Origin: Candidatus Peregrinibacteria bacterium CG11_big_fil_rev_8_21_14_0_20_46_8
Lineage (GTDB): Bacteria; Patescibacteriota; Gracilibacteria; UBA1369; UM-FILTER-53-11
Direction of reading: 5' to 3'
Length of the DNA: 33,303 nucleotides
Assembly (NCBI GenBank): GCA_002796025.1
Contig: PCVQ01000004.1
Location: forward strand, 1-33,303
Part shown: positions 1 through 7,344 of the stretch, in pieces
Layout of the letters: every line of letters starts with the position of its first letter
Position numbering within the stretch: the first letter of the stretch is position 1
Notes under the pieces: generated by a model
What the model was told of the DNA's origin: nothing
The model's input: only the letters and a program-made list of their open reading frames with translations
Databases searched by the model: none
Program-made: the position numbers and the translations under genes

Positions 1-385
1 TCTTAAGATGAGGAATGGCGAGCTGTGCGACTCGTGTAAACGCTTTGATATTGATGTCGATCATTTGATTAAAATCGTTCCAGTCGTATGCCTCAAAAGA
101 GCTTTTGCCTAAGGCAAGGCCGGCATTGTTAATAAGGACATCGATTTCTTTATCCTGAATTTCTTTAAAAAGAGTTTCGATATTCTCAAATTTGCATAAA
201 TCCACTTGATAGATGAGTACTTCAATTGAATATTTTTCTTCTAATTGTGATTTAATTTCTTCGAGTTTATTTTTTCTTCGTGCTACAAGAATTACATTTT
301 TGCCTTCTCGTGCTAAAGCCTCAGCGCAGGCCTTTCCAATGCCAGAACTCGCACCTGTAACAAGCGCAAATATTTTTTGATTCAT
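1..385 (-). CDS. Short-chain dehydrogenase/reductase (SDR), N-terminal part
   Basis: Partial gene that runs off the left edge; about 128 N-terminal codons are visible, and it is absent from the ORF track because it has no stop here. The translation starts MNQKIFALVTGASSGIGKAC, giving the TGxxxGIG dinucleotide-binding loop of classical SDRs at residues 10-17. The NNAG motif follows near residue 89. An Arg pair after the second beta strand (VARRKN) suggests NADPH preference. The Tyr-Lys catalytic motif lies outside the window, so the substrate cannot be inferred. A TATCAT box (395-400) ends 9 nt before ATG, so the transcript would have almost no leader. It is transcribed away from hicBA on the same strand, behind a 25-base gap. 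Confidence 0.9.
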   Translation of the reverse strand, partial: MNQKIFALVTGASSGIGKACAEALAREGKNVILVARRKNKLEEIKSQLEEKYSIEVLIYQVDLCKFENIETLFKEIQDKEIDVLINNAGLALGKSSFEAYDWNDFNQMIDINIKAFTRVAQLAIPHLK

Positions 386-410
386 GCCGTCGCTATGATA
401 GCATCATTCT

Positions 411-634
411 TTATTTTCTCAATTTTTCATACTCTTCGACGGTCAGTTTAATATCATTCAGTATTTTTCTTAGCAGTCCTTTACTGAGATCTCGATTGTG
501 GATTGGAAGAACAGTTGTTCTGCCATCATTATGTTTGAAAAAACATGAGAACCTTCGGCATCTCTTTGGTGAAAGCCAAGCTTCATAAGTATTTTGATGA
601 GCTTTTTGGGCTTTACTGGCACTAGCTTAGGCAT
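411..634 (-). pseudogene. hicA: HicA-family mRNA interferase toxin, frameshifted
   Basis: HicA toxins are small double-stranded-RNA-binding-like ribonucleases with a catalytic His in a GSH motif. Starting at 634 the frame reads MPKLVPVKPKKLIKILMKLG and reaches GSHVF, then leaves the family pattern. One extra base in the A-run at 538-543 (six A on the plus strand) would restore GSHVFFKHNDGRTTVLPIHN and a continuous 74-residue HicA ending at the TAA at 411-413. The uncorrected ORF is only about 54 codons, which is why it is not in the ORF track. The gene overlaps the last codons of hicB, the usual hicBA arrangement when antitoxin comes first. The break may be genuine decay, phase variation in a homopolymer, or an assembly indel. 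Confidence 0.8.
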
Positions 635-851
635 TTGAAAGTTCTAGATTTTGAATGCCTATAAATTTTGTTTTCAAAATTTGTTTTTTGTTTACATTTC
701 GTAAGCATAATTTCAAGACGTCTGAGAGATTTTTCATCATCTCTGCCTGGGTTTTACCTTCAGCATGACAACTTGGAACTGATGGAATGGAACCTATAAA
801 CATACCATCTTCATCTTGTTCAATATAAACAGTAAATTGCTTGATTTTCAT
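627..851 (-). CDS. hicB: HicB-family antitoxin
   Basis: This 74-residue protein has the HicB_lk antitoxin fold pattern. The N-terminal strand FTVYIEQDEDGMFIGSIPSV leads into PSCHAEGKTQAEMMKNL, the family signature P(x)GxxAxGxTxxEAxxNL with some substitutions. It lacks the extra C-terminal DNA-binding domain of long HicB proteins. It neutralises HicA by direct binding. The gene precedes and overlaps hicA. A promoter is visible upstream on the minus strand: TTGATA (880-885), 16-nt spacer, TATCAT (858-863), then 6 nt to ATG, implying a leaderless message. Since hicA is frameshifted, the antitoxin may be an orphan. Confidence 0.85.
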   Translation of the reverse strand: MKIKQFTVYIEQDEDGMFIGSIPSVPSCHAEGKTQAEMMKNLSDVLKLCLRNVNKKQILKTKFIGIQNLELSNA

Positions 852-857
852 AGCATA

Positions 858-885
858 ATGATATTAGACGATAAAAGTTTATCAA
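858..885 (-). promoter_or_regulatory. Promoter of hicBA (leaderless)
   Basis: On the minus strand TTGATA, 16 nt, TATCAT, then 6 nt to the hicB ATG at 851. Both hexamers resemble the housekeeping consensus. Confidence 0.6.
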
Positions 886-940
886 TTTTCTTATGATAAT
901 GCCAGTTTTTGAACATCGGCAGGTGCGTCCTCTTTTTGTA

Positions 941-1081
941 TTAATAGAAAGACAACGCTTCTTCTGAGAGTTCTCCATTGTATTCATTTCTTTCGGCCCA
1001 AAAGACGATTTCATTTTCAAAGTAAATATATAAGCCGGTAGGGTCGTCTTTGGATTGGTCATATAATTTTTTATCTTTCAT
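941..1081 (-). CDS. Possible small protein of 46 residues
   Basis: This frame is too short for the ORF track. It starts at ATG 1081, exactly abutting the stop codon of the DUF21/CBS gene at 1082-1084, and reads MKDKKLYDQSKDDPTGLYIY, ending at TAA 941-943. The composition is acidic and aromatic (FENEIVFWAERNEYNGELSE) and looks protein-like. The reading frame stays open for about 30 further codons after the TAA, so a longer ancestral protein with a nonsense mutation is possible. The 820-1062 ORF in the track overlaps it in another frame and looks like a shadow. I do not recognise a family. Confidence 0.4.
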   Translation of the reverse strand: MKDKKLYDQSKDDPTGLYIYFENEIVFWAERNEYNGELSEEALSFY

Positions 1082-2113
1082 TTAATACTCAACTTTAAAT
1101 TCCCCGATAATCGCCTCCAGTACGTCGTGAAAGCTGATAACGCCAACCGGTTTTTTTGTCTCTTTGTCGGTAACAAGTGCCATGCTTATGGATGATTTTT
1201 TCAGCCGGTCTATGGCTACAAGCGACGGAACATCGGCATGGATATTCATTACGGGCTGGATGAGAGATTTTAAATCCAGCTCCTCCGATTCATTTGTAAA
1301 AACATGGGTGAGAATATCGTTTGTTTCAATGGCGCCAATAGGATGATCTGTCCTTCCTTTGTATACAAGAAAAATAGATTTATCACTCGTGATGATTTTA
1401 TTTTTTATAATTGTAATAGGGTCATCAAGATCCAGCCAAACCACTTCATTATTCGGCGTCATGAAATCTTTAATGGGGCGGTTTCCCAAATGGAAAACAT
1501 TTTCCACCATTTTTTGTTCCGTTTTTTCAAAGACACCTTTTTCCGTTCCTTCAGCTATTAGCACTTTAATCTCTTCTTCGGTAATAGTTTGCTCTGTGGG
1601 GGCTTTAACATGCAGAAGTTTCAGGAATTTTTTTGTTGAAGTACTTACCAGTACTACCAGGGGTTTTGTAAATCTCATTAAGCTTGTGATGGTTCCCGCA
1701 ACTTTCAGAGACATTTTTTCCGCATTCGATAAGGCAATCTGCTTTGGTACCAGCTCTCCAATGATGAGTGAGAAATAGGTGATGACAAGTACAACTAAAG
1801 CTACACCGATCGGTTCGCCGTAATCGGCAAAGGACGGATACTGTTCCAGCCAATTTGCAATATATTCCGCTATGGTTGCTCCGCCAAAAGCTCCTGCAAA
1901 AATGCCGATCGTAGTAATGGCTATTTGAATTGTAGAGAGCATTTCTGACGAGTGATGCACCAAAAACAATGCTTTTTCAGCTTGTTTGTTGCCTTGTTTG
2001 GACAAGTGTTTGAGACGGCTTTTTTTTACACTTAAGAGAGCGATTTCCGATAATGAAAAATAGCCGTTTAAAAGTATGAGTCCTGCAATAATGAAAAGCT
2101 CAAGAGCTAACAT
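1082..2113 (-). CDS. DUF21/CNNM transmembrane protein with CBS pair (CorC/TlyC-like)
   Basis: A 343-residue integral membrane protein. The N-terminal DUF21 (CNNM) domain spans about residues 1-180 with roughly four hydrophobic segments. It carries the family motifs NGYFSLSEIALLSVKKSRL near the start and IIGELVPKQIAL around residue 115. A CBS pair occupies about residues 200-335 (DFMTPNNEVVWL, PVMNIHADVPSL, PVGVISFHDVLEAIIGEF). The usual CorC_HlyC C-terminal domain is missing, so the protein ends right after CBS2. Family members are linked to Mg2+/Co2+ export or homeostasis; older hemolysin labels are not informative. The start overlaps the end of the upstream aldehyde dehydrogenase by 14 nt, so the two are likely co-transcribed. 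A second member of this family lies at 3611-4594. Confidence 0.88.
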   Translation of the reverse strand: MLALELFIIAGLILLNGYFSLSEIALLSVKKSRLKHLSKQGNKQAEKALFLVHHSSEMLSTIQIAITTIGIFAGAFGGATIAEYIANWLEQYPSFADYGEPIGVALVVLVITYFSLIIGELVPKQIALSNAEKMSLKVAGTITSLMRFTKPLVVLVSTSTKKFLKLLHVKAPTEQTITEEEIKVLIAEGTEKGVFEKTEQKMVENVFHLGNRPIKDFMTPNNEVVWLDLDDPITIIKNKIITSDKSIFLVYKGRTDHPIGAIETNDILTHVFTNESEELDLKSLIQPVMNIHADVPSLVAIDRLKKSSISMALVTDKETKKPVGVISFHDVLEAIIGEFKVEY

Positions 2114-3467
2114 AAACTGTTTTTGTATTCACAAATTCACGTATTCCATAAGCGCCAAGTTCGCGGCCGTGGCCGGATTTTTTGACGCCGCCAAAGGGGA
2201 GGCGGGGATCACTCTTTACCATGCCGTTGATAAAAACTGCACCGGATTCTATTTGTGCGGCCAGCGCTTCTGCACGCTCGATGTCGCGCGTCCAGATGCT
2301 TGCGCCCAAGCCAAATTCAGAGTCGTTTGCCAGCTCCACTGCAGCATCTGCATCCCATACTTCGTACAGACTCAAAACCGGACCAAAGGCCTCTTCTCTA
2401 TATAAGCGCATTTTTGGGGTGATACCCCGGATAATTGTCGGCTCGTAAAAGGCACCGGCTTGGCCCCAGGGCTTGCCGCCGGTCAGACATTTTGCTCCTT
2501 TTTGTACGGCATCTTGCACCAGTGCATCGATGTCATCGCGAAAGCGCTTCTGTGCAAGCGGCCCAATATTAACCGTTTCGTCTAAGGGGTCGCCAATTTT
2601 TAAATTGGCATACAGCGCCAGCAATGTTTTCTCAAATGCTTCCATAACCGGCTTTTCTACAATAAACCGCTTCGCCGCAATACAGCTCTGGCCGTTGTTT
2701 TGGTTGCGCGCAGTCACTGCGGTCTCTGCAGCTTTCTCTAGATCTGCGTCTGCCAAGACAATAAAGGGATCGCTGCCGCCCAGCTCCAGAACAATTTTTT
2801 TCAAATGTTTGCCCGCGTTTGCTGCAACCGCCGCGCCCGCAGCCGTAGAGCCGGTTATCGTCACGCAGTCCACGGCATCTTCTTCAATCAGCATATTTGC
2901 CGTCTTTGCATCCACAAGCAGGGTGGTAAAGAGATGTTCAGGAAAGCCGGCATCGCGAAAGATTTCTTCCAGCTTCATAGCGCACTGCGGCACATTGCTC
3001 GCGTGCTTCAGTACAACGCCGTTGCCCGCAGCAATCGCCGGTACGGCTGCACGATAAACCTGCCAAAACGGAAAGTTCCACGGCATTATCGCCAATAAAA
3101 CACCCAGCGGATCAAAGCGTACATAACTTTTAGAGGCGTCGCTCTCGACAATATCGAGCGCTAAATGTTCAGCCGCATGTTGCGCATAGTACTCACAAAC
3201 CCATGCGCACTTCTCAACTTCGGCAACGGCCTGCTGAATAGGTTTGCCCATCTCCAGAGTTGCCAGCTTGCCGTACTCAGCGGCGCGTTCGCGCGTGAGC
3301 AACGCCAATTTTTGCAGCGGCTTTACGCGCTCTTCTATAGGTAATTCGCGCCACTTTTGTTGCGCAGCTCGGCACGCCTGTGTTGCCGCCACAGCTGCAT
3401 CGGCATCCATGCCCTCGAACTCACCAATTATTTCATCTGTTGCCGGATTTATCGACTGTAACTTCAT
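2100..3467 (-). CDS. sad: NAD(P)-dependent aldehyde dehydrogenase, succinate-semialdehyde (Sad/YneI) type
   Basis: Oxidises an aldehyde, probably succinate semialdehyde, to the acid. About 455 residues, matching the short YneI/Sad subgroup. It begins SINPATDEIIGEF and has the cofactor and oxyanion motif IMPWNFPFWQV around residue 130. The general base Glu lies in LELGGSDPFIVL, the catalytic Cys in NNGQSCIAAKRFIVE, and the C-terminal motif is PFGGVKKSGHGRELGAYG. These closely resemble E. coli Sad, as I recall it. The ORF track begins at 3488, but TACTAT (3475-3480) ends 7 nt before the ATG at 3467, so I start there. Codon use looks GC-richer than the AT-rich hicBA and DUF21 neighbours, which may reflect transfer. 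The substrate is inferred from family only. Confidence 0.88.
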   Translation of the reverse strand: MKLQSINPATDEIIGEFEGMDADAAVAATQACRAAQQKWRELPIEERVKPLQKLALLTRERAAEYGKLATLEMGKPIQQAVAEVEKCAWVCEYYAQHAAEHLALDIVESDASKSYVRFDPLGVLLAIMPWNFPFWQVYRAAVPAIAAGNGVVLKHASNVPQCAMKLEEIFRDAGFPEHLFTTLLVDAKTANMLIEEDAVDCVTITGSTAAGAAVAANAGKHLKKIVLELGGSDPFIVLADADLEKAAETAVTARNQNNGQSCIAAKRFIVEKPVMEAFEKTLLALYANLKIGDPLDETVNIGPLAQKRFRDDIDALVQDAVQKGAKCLTGGKPWGQAGAFYEPTIIRGITPKMRLYREEAFGPVLSLYEVWDADAAVELANDSEFGLGASIWTRDIERAEALAAQIESGAVFINGMVKSDPRLPFGGVKKSGHGRELGAYGIREFVNTKTVYVSS

Positions 3468-3474
3468 ATGAATC

Positions 3475-3480
3475 ATAGTA
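3475..3480 (-). promoter_or_regulatory. Putative -10 box of the aldehyde dehydrogenase gene
   Basis: TACTAT on the minus strand ends 7 nt upstream of ATG 3467, matching the leaderless spacing seen at other genes in this window. No clear -35 is visible. Confidence 0.45.
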
Positions 3481-3490
3481 ACAGGCATGC

Positions 3491-3496
3491 TATAAT
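3491..3496 (+). promoter_or_regulatory. -10 box of the DUF427 remnant
   Basis: A perfect TATAAT, 6 nt before ATG 3503; leaderless configuration. Confidence 0.5.
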
Positions 3497-3502
3497 TTTT
3501 CC

Positions 3503-3606
3503 ATGAAAGCGATGTGGATGCCGCTTGGTATTATCCGCAACCAAAAGAAGCAGCAGCTCAAATAAAAGATTATGTCGCTTTTTGGAAAGGGATTGAGGTG
3601 GTCTAA
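3503..3606 (+). pseudogene. DUF427-family gene with internal deletion
   Basis: A TATAAT (3491-3496) followed by 6 nt and ATG opens a short frame reading MKAMW, like the MKAIW start of the roughly 93-residue DUF427 family. In a different frame the sequence then matches the family C terminus: DAAWYYPQPKEAAAQIKDYV, then AFWKGIEVV and a stop at 3604-3606. About 55-60 internal codons are missing and the join is out of frame, so the product would be a junk peptide of 20 residues. The intact promoter, the intact first codons and the intact tail indicate an internal deletion in an otherwise complete gene. It is not in the ORF track. The family assignment is from memory of its consensus. Confidence 0.65.
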
Positions 3607-3610
3607 GCCG

Positions 3611-4594
3611 CTATGATATTCTCATCTTTTTAGCGTCTTTTTCGTCGATAATCTCACCAACAAGCTCTTCTAAAACTTCTTCGAGTGTTACCAAGCCGAC
3701 GGTTTTTCCATGATCTTTTACCACCGCAATATGCGTATGCTCTTTTTGGAACAAGAGAAGCAAATCATCAGCCTTCATGGTACAGAGAACCTTGGGAAGC
3801 GGACGAATCATCTCGCGGAGTTGTTTATCGTGCTCGTCGCGCGCAAGCGCTTCAACAAGGTCTGATTTCAAAACCATCCCCTCAATATGATCCAAGTCGC
3901 CTTTGAATACCGGCAGACGGGCGAAGTGATGCTTCATTGCTATTTTGGCCGCCTCCGCAATACTTACATGATGCTCCAGGCCAATAATCTTTGAGCGGGG
4001 AATCATAATGTCTTCAGCACTTTTATCGTTGAGCAAAAATACGCGGTGAATCAGCAGCCCTTCATCGGCCTCAATGTGTCCGCGGCGCCATCCCAGGCGT
4101 ACGAGTGAACGAATTTGGCTTTCGGTACCAATTTTGCGTTCTCCTTTTTGTAACATATTTGTGATCCACTCAAGCAAAAATATGATAGGGTAGAGAATCC
4201 ACATGAGTGCCGTAAGAATCGGTGCAATTTTTGGTGCAACAGCAGAGGCATAGTGCATTCCTAAGCTTTTCGGAATAATTTCTGAAAAGAAAATAACCGC
4301 AAATGTAAGTGCAGTGGATGCAACACCTAAAAATGCATCGCCATAGAGTGCAATTACGCTTTGTCCTACAAGAATGGAACCAATGATGTTGACTGCATTG
4401 TTCATAATAACAATGGCAAAGATGGCCCGCGAAGTTTTTTTTGTGAGCGTATGCAGTGTTTTTGCACCGATCATTTTTTTATGCATCATATCTTCCACCT
4501 CTCCAGGATTGACCGTTAACAGAGCGGCCTCTGCCCCAGAAAAGAAGCCGGAAAGTGTTAGAACAATGAGAATTAAAATAATGAGTGAAAACAT
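3611..4594 (-). CDS. DUF21/CNNM transmembrane protein with CBS pair
   Basis: A second, diverged member of the family found at 1082-2113; 327 residues. The N-terminal DUF21 domain has about four hydrophobic segments (residues 1-22, 55-80, 88-112, 122-145), with FFSGAEAALLTV and FFSEIIPKSLGMHYA as family motifs. The CBS pair follows at about residues 190-315 (DIMIPRSKIIGL, HIEGMVLKSDLVEALA, TVGLVTLEEVLEELVGEI). As in its paralog there is no CorC_HlyC domain after CBS2. It probably acts in divalent cation handling. It is divergent from the VKOR gene, and the two promoters share a -10 region. A TATTAT box (4607-4612) lies 12 nt upstream of its ATG, giving a very short leader. Confidence 0.88.
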   Translation of the reverse strand: MFSLIILILIVLTLSGFFSGAEAALLTVNPGEVEDMMHKKMIGAKTLHTLTKKTSRAIFAIVIMNNAVNIIGSILVGQSVIALYGDAFLGVASTALTFAVIFFSEIIPKSLGMHYASAVAPKIAPILTALMWILYPIIFLLEWITNMLQKGERKIGTESQIRSLVRLGWRRGHIEADEGLLIHRVFLLNDKSAEDIMIPRSKIIGLEHHVSIAEAAKIAMKHHFARLPVFKGDLDHIEGMVLKSDLVEALARDEHDKQLREMIRPLPKVLCTMKADDLLLLFQKEHTHIAVVKDHGKTVGLVTLEEVLEELVGEIIDEKDAKKMRIS

Positions 4595-4605
4595 ACAACA
4601 GAGTG

Positions 4606-4612
4606 TATAATA
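4606..4612. promoter_or_regulatory. Overlapping divergent -10 boxes
   Basis: TATAAT (4606-4611) on plus, 6 nt before the VKOR ATG, and TATTAT (4612-4607) on minus, 12 nt before the DUF21 ATG, use the same bases. RNA polymerase could engage only one direction at a time. Confidence 0.55.
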
Positions 4613-4617
4613 CGCTC

Positions 4618-5076
4618 ATGAAAGATAAAAATCGATCCCGTTATATATTTGCTGTGGTGCTTGCCTTGTTGGGAATGCTCGTTACCGTTTATCTTATTAA
4701 ACAGCACTATGCAGAGCCGGATACTTCATTTTGCAATGTGAGTGCTATTGTAAATTGTGATGTTGTGAATCAGAGTAAATATTCCACTTTTTTAGGTATT
4801 CCGGTAGCGATTTTAGGTTTCGGTACCTATACGGTTTTGTTTGTTGCAATGTTTGGAATGGTTTTTGGATGGTGGAAAAAATATAGTACTCGTGTTCTTA
4901 CGCTTATGACTGCATTTTCAGGTTTCGGTCTTGCATTCTCGCTCTATCTCACAATTGTTGAATTTTTTGTAATTGGTGCGGTCTGCATGTTTTGTTTAGC
5001 ACAGCAGTTTATTATTCTCGCTCTTTTCTTGCTTCTTTTTGCTATCTATCAGCGCCAGGCAGAGGCCGAAGTATAA
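4618..5076 (+). CDS. Vitamin K epoxide reductase (VKOR) family disulfide-forming membrane protein
   Basis: VKOR homologs reoxidise periplasmic or extracytoplasmic thiol oxidases and pass electrons to quinone. The 152-residue protein has about four membrane helices. The quinone-side active site is CMFC near residue 126. The loop cysteine pair is FCNVSAIVNCDVVNQSKYST, followed by the conserved FLGIPVAILGFGTY. There is no fused thioredoxin or DsbA domain and no partner gene next door. The ORF track starts at 4585; ATG 4618 is preferred because TATAAT ends 6 nt before it and family members begin with a short basic tail like MKDKNRSRY. It may oxidise the cysteine pairs of the secreted proteins at 25450 and 25873. 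Confidence 0.88.
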   Translation: MKDKNRSRYIFAVVLALLGMLVTVYLIKQHYAEPDTSFCNVSAIVNCDVVNQSKYSTFLGIPVAILGFGTYTVLFVAMFGMVFGWWKKYSTRVLTLMTAFSGFGLAFSLYLTIVEFFVIGAVCMFCLAQQFIILALFLLLFAIYQRQAEAEV

Positions 5077-5077
5077 T
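5072..5077 (+). promoter_or_regulatory. -10 box overlapping the VKOR stop codon
   Basis: A perfect TATAAT, 8 nt before ATG 5086. Its bases include the TAA stop of the upstream gene. Confidence 0.5.
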
Positions 5078-5085
5078 TATTTGCT

Positions 5086-6009
5086 ATGTCAATTGAGCGA
5101 CAAGAGCAGAGAAATCACAAAGAAAAGCAGGATCCAGATGCTTTATTATTAAGAGATATAGCTGATCCTGAGCGGGCACCGCGCACAAAGGCTGGCGCAC
5201 TTTTGGGCCGCCTTTATGAGCATGAGGCTCCCGAAAAACTTGCGTTTGCACTCTTTGGAGGCCAAGCAAAAATTGAAAATGTACATCAGGCGCGGGAGGC
5301 TCTCGAAAAGACCGAAAGTGTAATGCGAGATGATACAAAAAAAATGGAAAAATCGGGAGTAGAACCTAAAAAGTTACTGCAGGGTTTTAAGCTGGAGGAG
5401 CGTCATGCATTGTCTCGTGCACTTGAAAGGCATTTTAATCCGGTGGAGAGAGAGCCTAAAAATAAGGAGGAACGCAACGCGCTCGATTTAGAAAAAGCGG
5501 TACGTACAAAATTTGAATCTCGTTTGTCCAAATCTCAGGACGATCACTCCTTCGATCTCGATAAAATTCGCCTGCAGACTTTCGTTCTTTTAAAGCATGA
5601 TGAAGCACGTGAGGTGCAAAATACGATTGTGGCCATCGAGCAGCAAAAGATGGACGGATATGGTGATGTGGTAACAGCTATTCGGCGTGCCCGTGAAGTT
5701 CAGCAAACAAATGGCGGAGTACTTGGACGTGAAATTACTGCTGTTATGAAGCGTCGCGATTTATCTTCGGCTGAGCGTACGTTGGAGTTGGCGCAAATAC
5801 TCACTGCAGAAGAGATGCGGCCCCAGGACAAGCTCTTACAAGAAACAGTTTCTGTTGTCGATGCACAGCGGGAATTTTTTATGACATTGAATGCCAAAAC
5901 AAAAGAGGCACGGGTCCGCGTTCAAGATATTGAACATGCTATCGAGCGTGCGCGCGCTGAATCGATGGATTTTGAGAGTCCAGAAAAAGGCGCAGAAGAG
6001 GCTGCTTAA
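5086..6009 (+). CDS. Hypothetical charged helical protein
   Basis: 307 residues, highly charged (Glu, Lys, Arg, Asp), with no signal peptide or membrane segment. Long amphipathic stretches such as the region around [18 protein letters not shown] and the C-terminal [20 protein letters not shown] suggest coiled coils. It has no cysteine and no recognisable catalytic motif. Its TATAAT (5072-5077) overlaps the stop codon of the VKOR gene and ends 8 nt before ATG, so it has its own leaderless promoter despite the 9-nt gap. It converges on enolase and overlaps the enolase stop by 4 nt. I do not recognise a family; a structural or scaffold role is only a guess. Confidence 0.75.
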   Translation: MSIERQEQRNHKEKQDPDALLLRDIADPERAPRTKAGALLGRLYEHEAPEKLAFALFGGQAKIENVHQAREALEKTESVMRDDTKKMEKSGVEPKKLLQGFKLEERHALSRALERHFNPVEREPKNKEERNALDLEKAVRTKFESRLSKSQDDHSFDLDKIRLQTFVLLKHDEAREVQNTIVAIEQQKMDGYGDVVTAIRRAREVQQTNGGVLGREITAVMKRRDLSSAERTLELAQILTAEEMRPQDKLLQETVSVVDAQREFFMTLNAKTKEARVRVQDIEHAIERARAESMDFESPEKGAEEAA

Positions 6010-7286
6010 ATTTTGGCAAATGCATTTTTGCCGGCATAGCGGGCCCGTCGTCCGAGCTCTTCTTCAATACGCAGCAGCTCGTTATATTTTGCCACGCGGT
6101 CGCTTCGAGAGAGTGAACCGGTTTTAATTTGTCCGGTTTCCATACCTACGGCTAAATGCGCAATAGTTGTGTCTTCACTTTCGCCGCTGCGGTGTGACAC
6201 AACTTGCGTATATTTATGCTGGCGGGCCATTCGCATTACATCCAATGTCTCACTTAAGGTGCCGATTTGATTCAATTTAATAAGAATTGAGTTTGCAATA
6301 TGTTCATCAAAGCCCATTTGTAAACGTTTTGGATTCGTTACAAAAAGGTCATCACCGACGAGTTGCATCTTATTTCCAAGCCGGTCGGTGAGCCCTTTCC
6401 ATCCGTCCCAGTCGTCCTCTGCACAGCCATCTTCAATCGATACAATCGGATATTTATGAACAAGTTTCTCAAAATAGCCGATCAGTTCGGGAGCCTTTAC
6501 CTTCTTTTGTGCACCGTTCATTTTAAGATTATATACGCCACGCGAATAGAATTCAGAAGCTGCAACATCCAACGCGAGCCATACATTTTGTCCGGCTTTG
6601 TATCCGGCTTTTTCAATTGCCTTCATGAGAAGGTCCAAAGCTGCTTCATGAGATTTGAGCGGGGGAGCAAAACCTCCTTCATCGCCCACAGTTGTGGGCA
6701 TGTGTTTTTCGCCGATGAGCTTTTGTAATGTGTGAAAAATTTCTGCACCCATGCGCAATGCTTCGCGAAATGTAGCCGCGCCGGCCGGCACAATCATAAT
6801 TTCTTGAAATTCTAACCCGGAGTTGGCATGTACGCCGCCATTCATTACATTCATCATTGGAACGGGGAGAAGCGCCGCACGGTCACCAATCGATTTATAT
6901 AGTGGAACGCCGGCTTCGGCAGCTGCTAATTTTGCACATGCTAGTGAGACACCGAGAATTGCATTTGCTCCAAGATTCGACTTATTTTCGGTGCCATCCA
7001 TCGTAATAAGTAATTCATCAATGGCCTGTTGATTATGTACCTTCATTCCTCGCACCTTTCTTTTTATTTTATTATTTACATGATTTACTGCTTTCAAAAC
7101 GCCTTTGCCGCCAAAGCGCCGCTGATCGCCGTCCCGTAACTCAAGAGCCTCATGGGCTCCGGTTGAAGCGCCACTTGGCACGATGGCCCAAGCACGCTGC
7201 CGCTCCGATTCAGCAACGACTTCTATGGTCGGATTGCCCCTGGAATCTAAAACTTCGCGTGCAATAAGATTTTTTATAGTTGGCAT
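6006..7286 (-). CDS. eno: Enolase (phosphopyruvate hydratase)
   Basis: Interconverts 2-phosphoglycerate and phosphoenolpyruvate in glycolysis; cytoplasmic. About 426 residues, normal length. All key motifs are present: [38 protein letters not shown], the Mg2+ ligands in [23 protein letters not shown] and VGDDLFVTN, then the catalytic Lys in [15 protein letters not shown] and the [18 protein letters not shown] signature. The ORF track starts three codons earlier, but that ATG lies inside the -10 box TATAAT. ATG 7286 ([14 protein letters not shown]) sits 7 nt after the box, so I use it. It is divergent from the lactamase-fold gene at 7345 and convergent with the gene at 5086. Confidence 0.98.
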   Translation of the reverse strand: MPTIKNLIAREVLDSRGNPTIEVVAESERQRAWAIVPSGASTGAHEALELRDGDQRRFGGKGVLKAVNHVNNKIKRKVRGMKVHNQQAIDELLITMDGTENKSNLGANAILGVSLACAKLAAAEAGVPLYKSIGDRAALLPVPMMNVMNGGVHANSGLEFQEIMIVPAGAATFREALRMGAEIFHTLQKLIGEKHMPTTVGDEGGFAPPLKSHEAALDLLMKAIEKAGYKAGQNVWLALDVAASEFYSRGVYNLKMNGAQKKVKAPELIGYFEKLVHKYPIVSIEDGCAEDDWDGWKGLTDRLGNKMQLVGDDLFVTNPKRLQMGFDEHIANSILIKLNQIGTLSETLDVMRMARQHKYTQVVSHRSGESEDTTIAHLAVGMETGQIKTGSLSRSDRVAKYNELLRIEEELGRRARYAGKNAFAKI

Positions 7287-7293
7287 TGTAATC

Positions 7294-7299
7294 ATTATA
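7294..7299 (-). promoter_or_regulatory. -10 box of eno
   Basis: TATAAT on the minus strand, 7 nt before ATG 7286. It decides the start codon, since the upstream in-frame ATG overlaps it. Confidence 0.6.
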
Positions 7300-7331
7300 G
7301 CAAAAGACCTTGTTTAATTACTTTGAATCGC

Positions 7332-7337
7332 TACAAT
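7332..7337 (+). promoter_or_regulatory. -10 box of the lactamase-fold gene
   Basis: TACAAT, 7 nt before ATG 7345, with a possible -35 TTGTTT at 7310-7315 (16-nt spacer). Confidence 0.5.
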
Positions 7338-7344
7338 AGGCCCG

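Noticed and set aside
820-1062. 80-residue minus-strand ORF
   Set aside because: It overlaps the hicB start and its promoter, has odd composition, and covers in another frame the small ORF that abuts the DUF21/CBS stop; it looks like a shadow.
2473-3057. 194-residue plus-strand ORF opposite the aldehyde dehydrogenase
   Set aside because: It lies wholly antisense to a clear aldehyde dehydrogenase. The Ser/Ala/Arg-rich translation is what its complementary codons would give.
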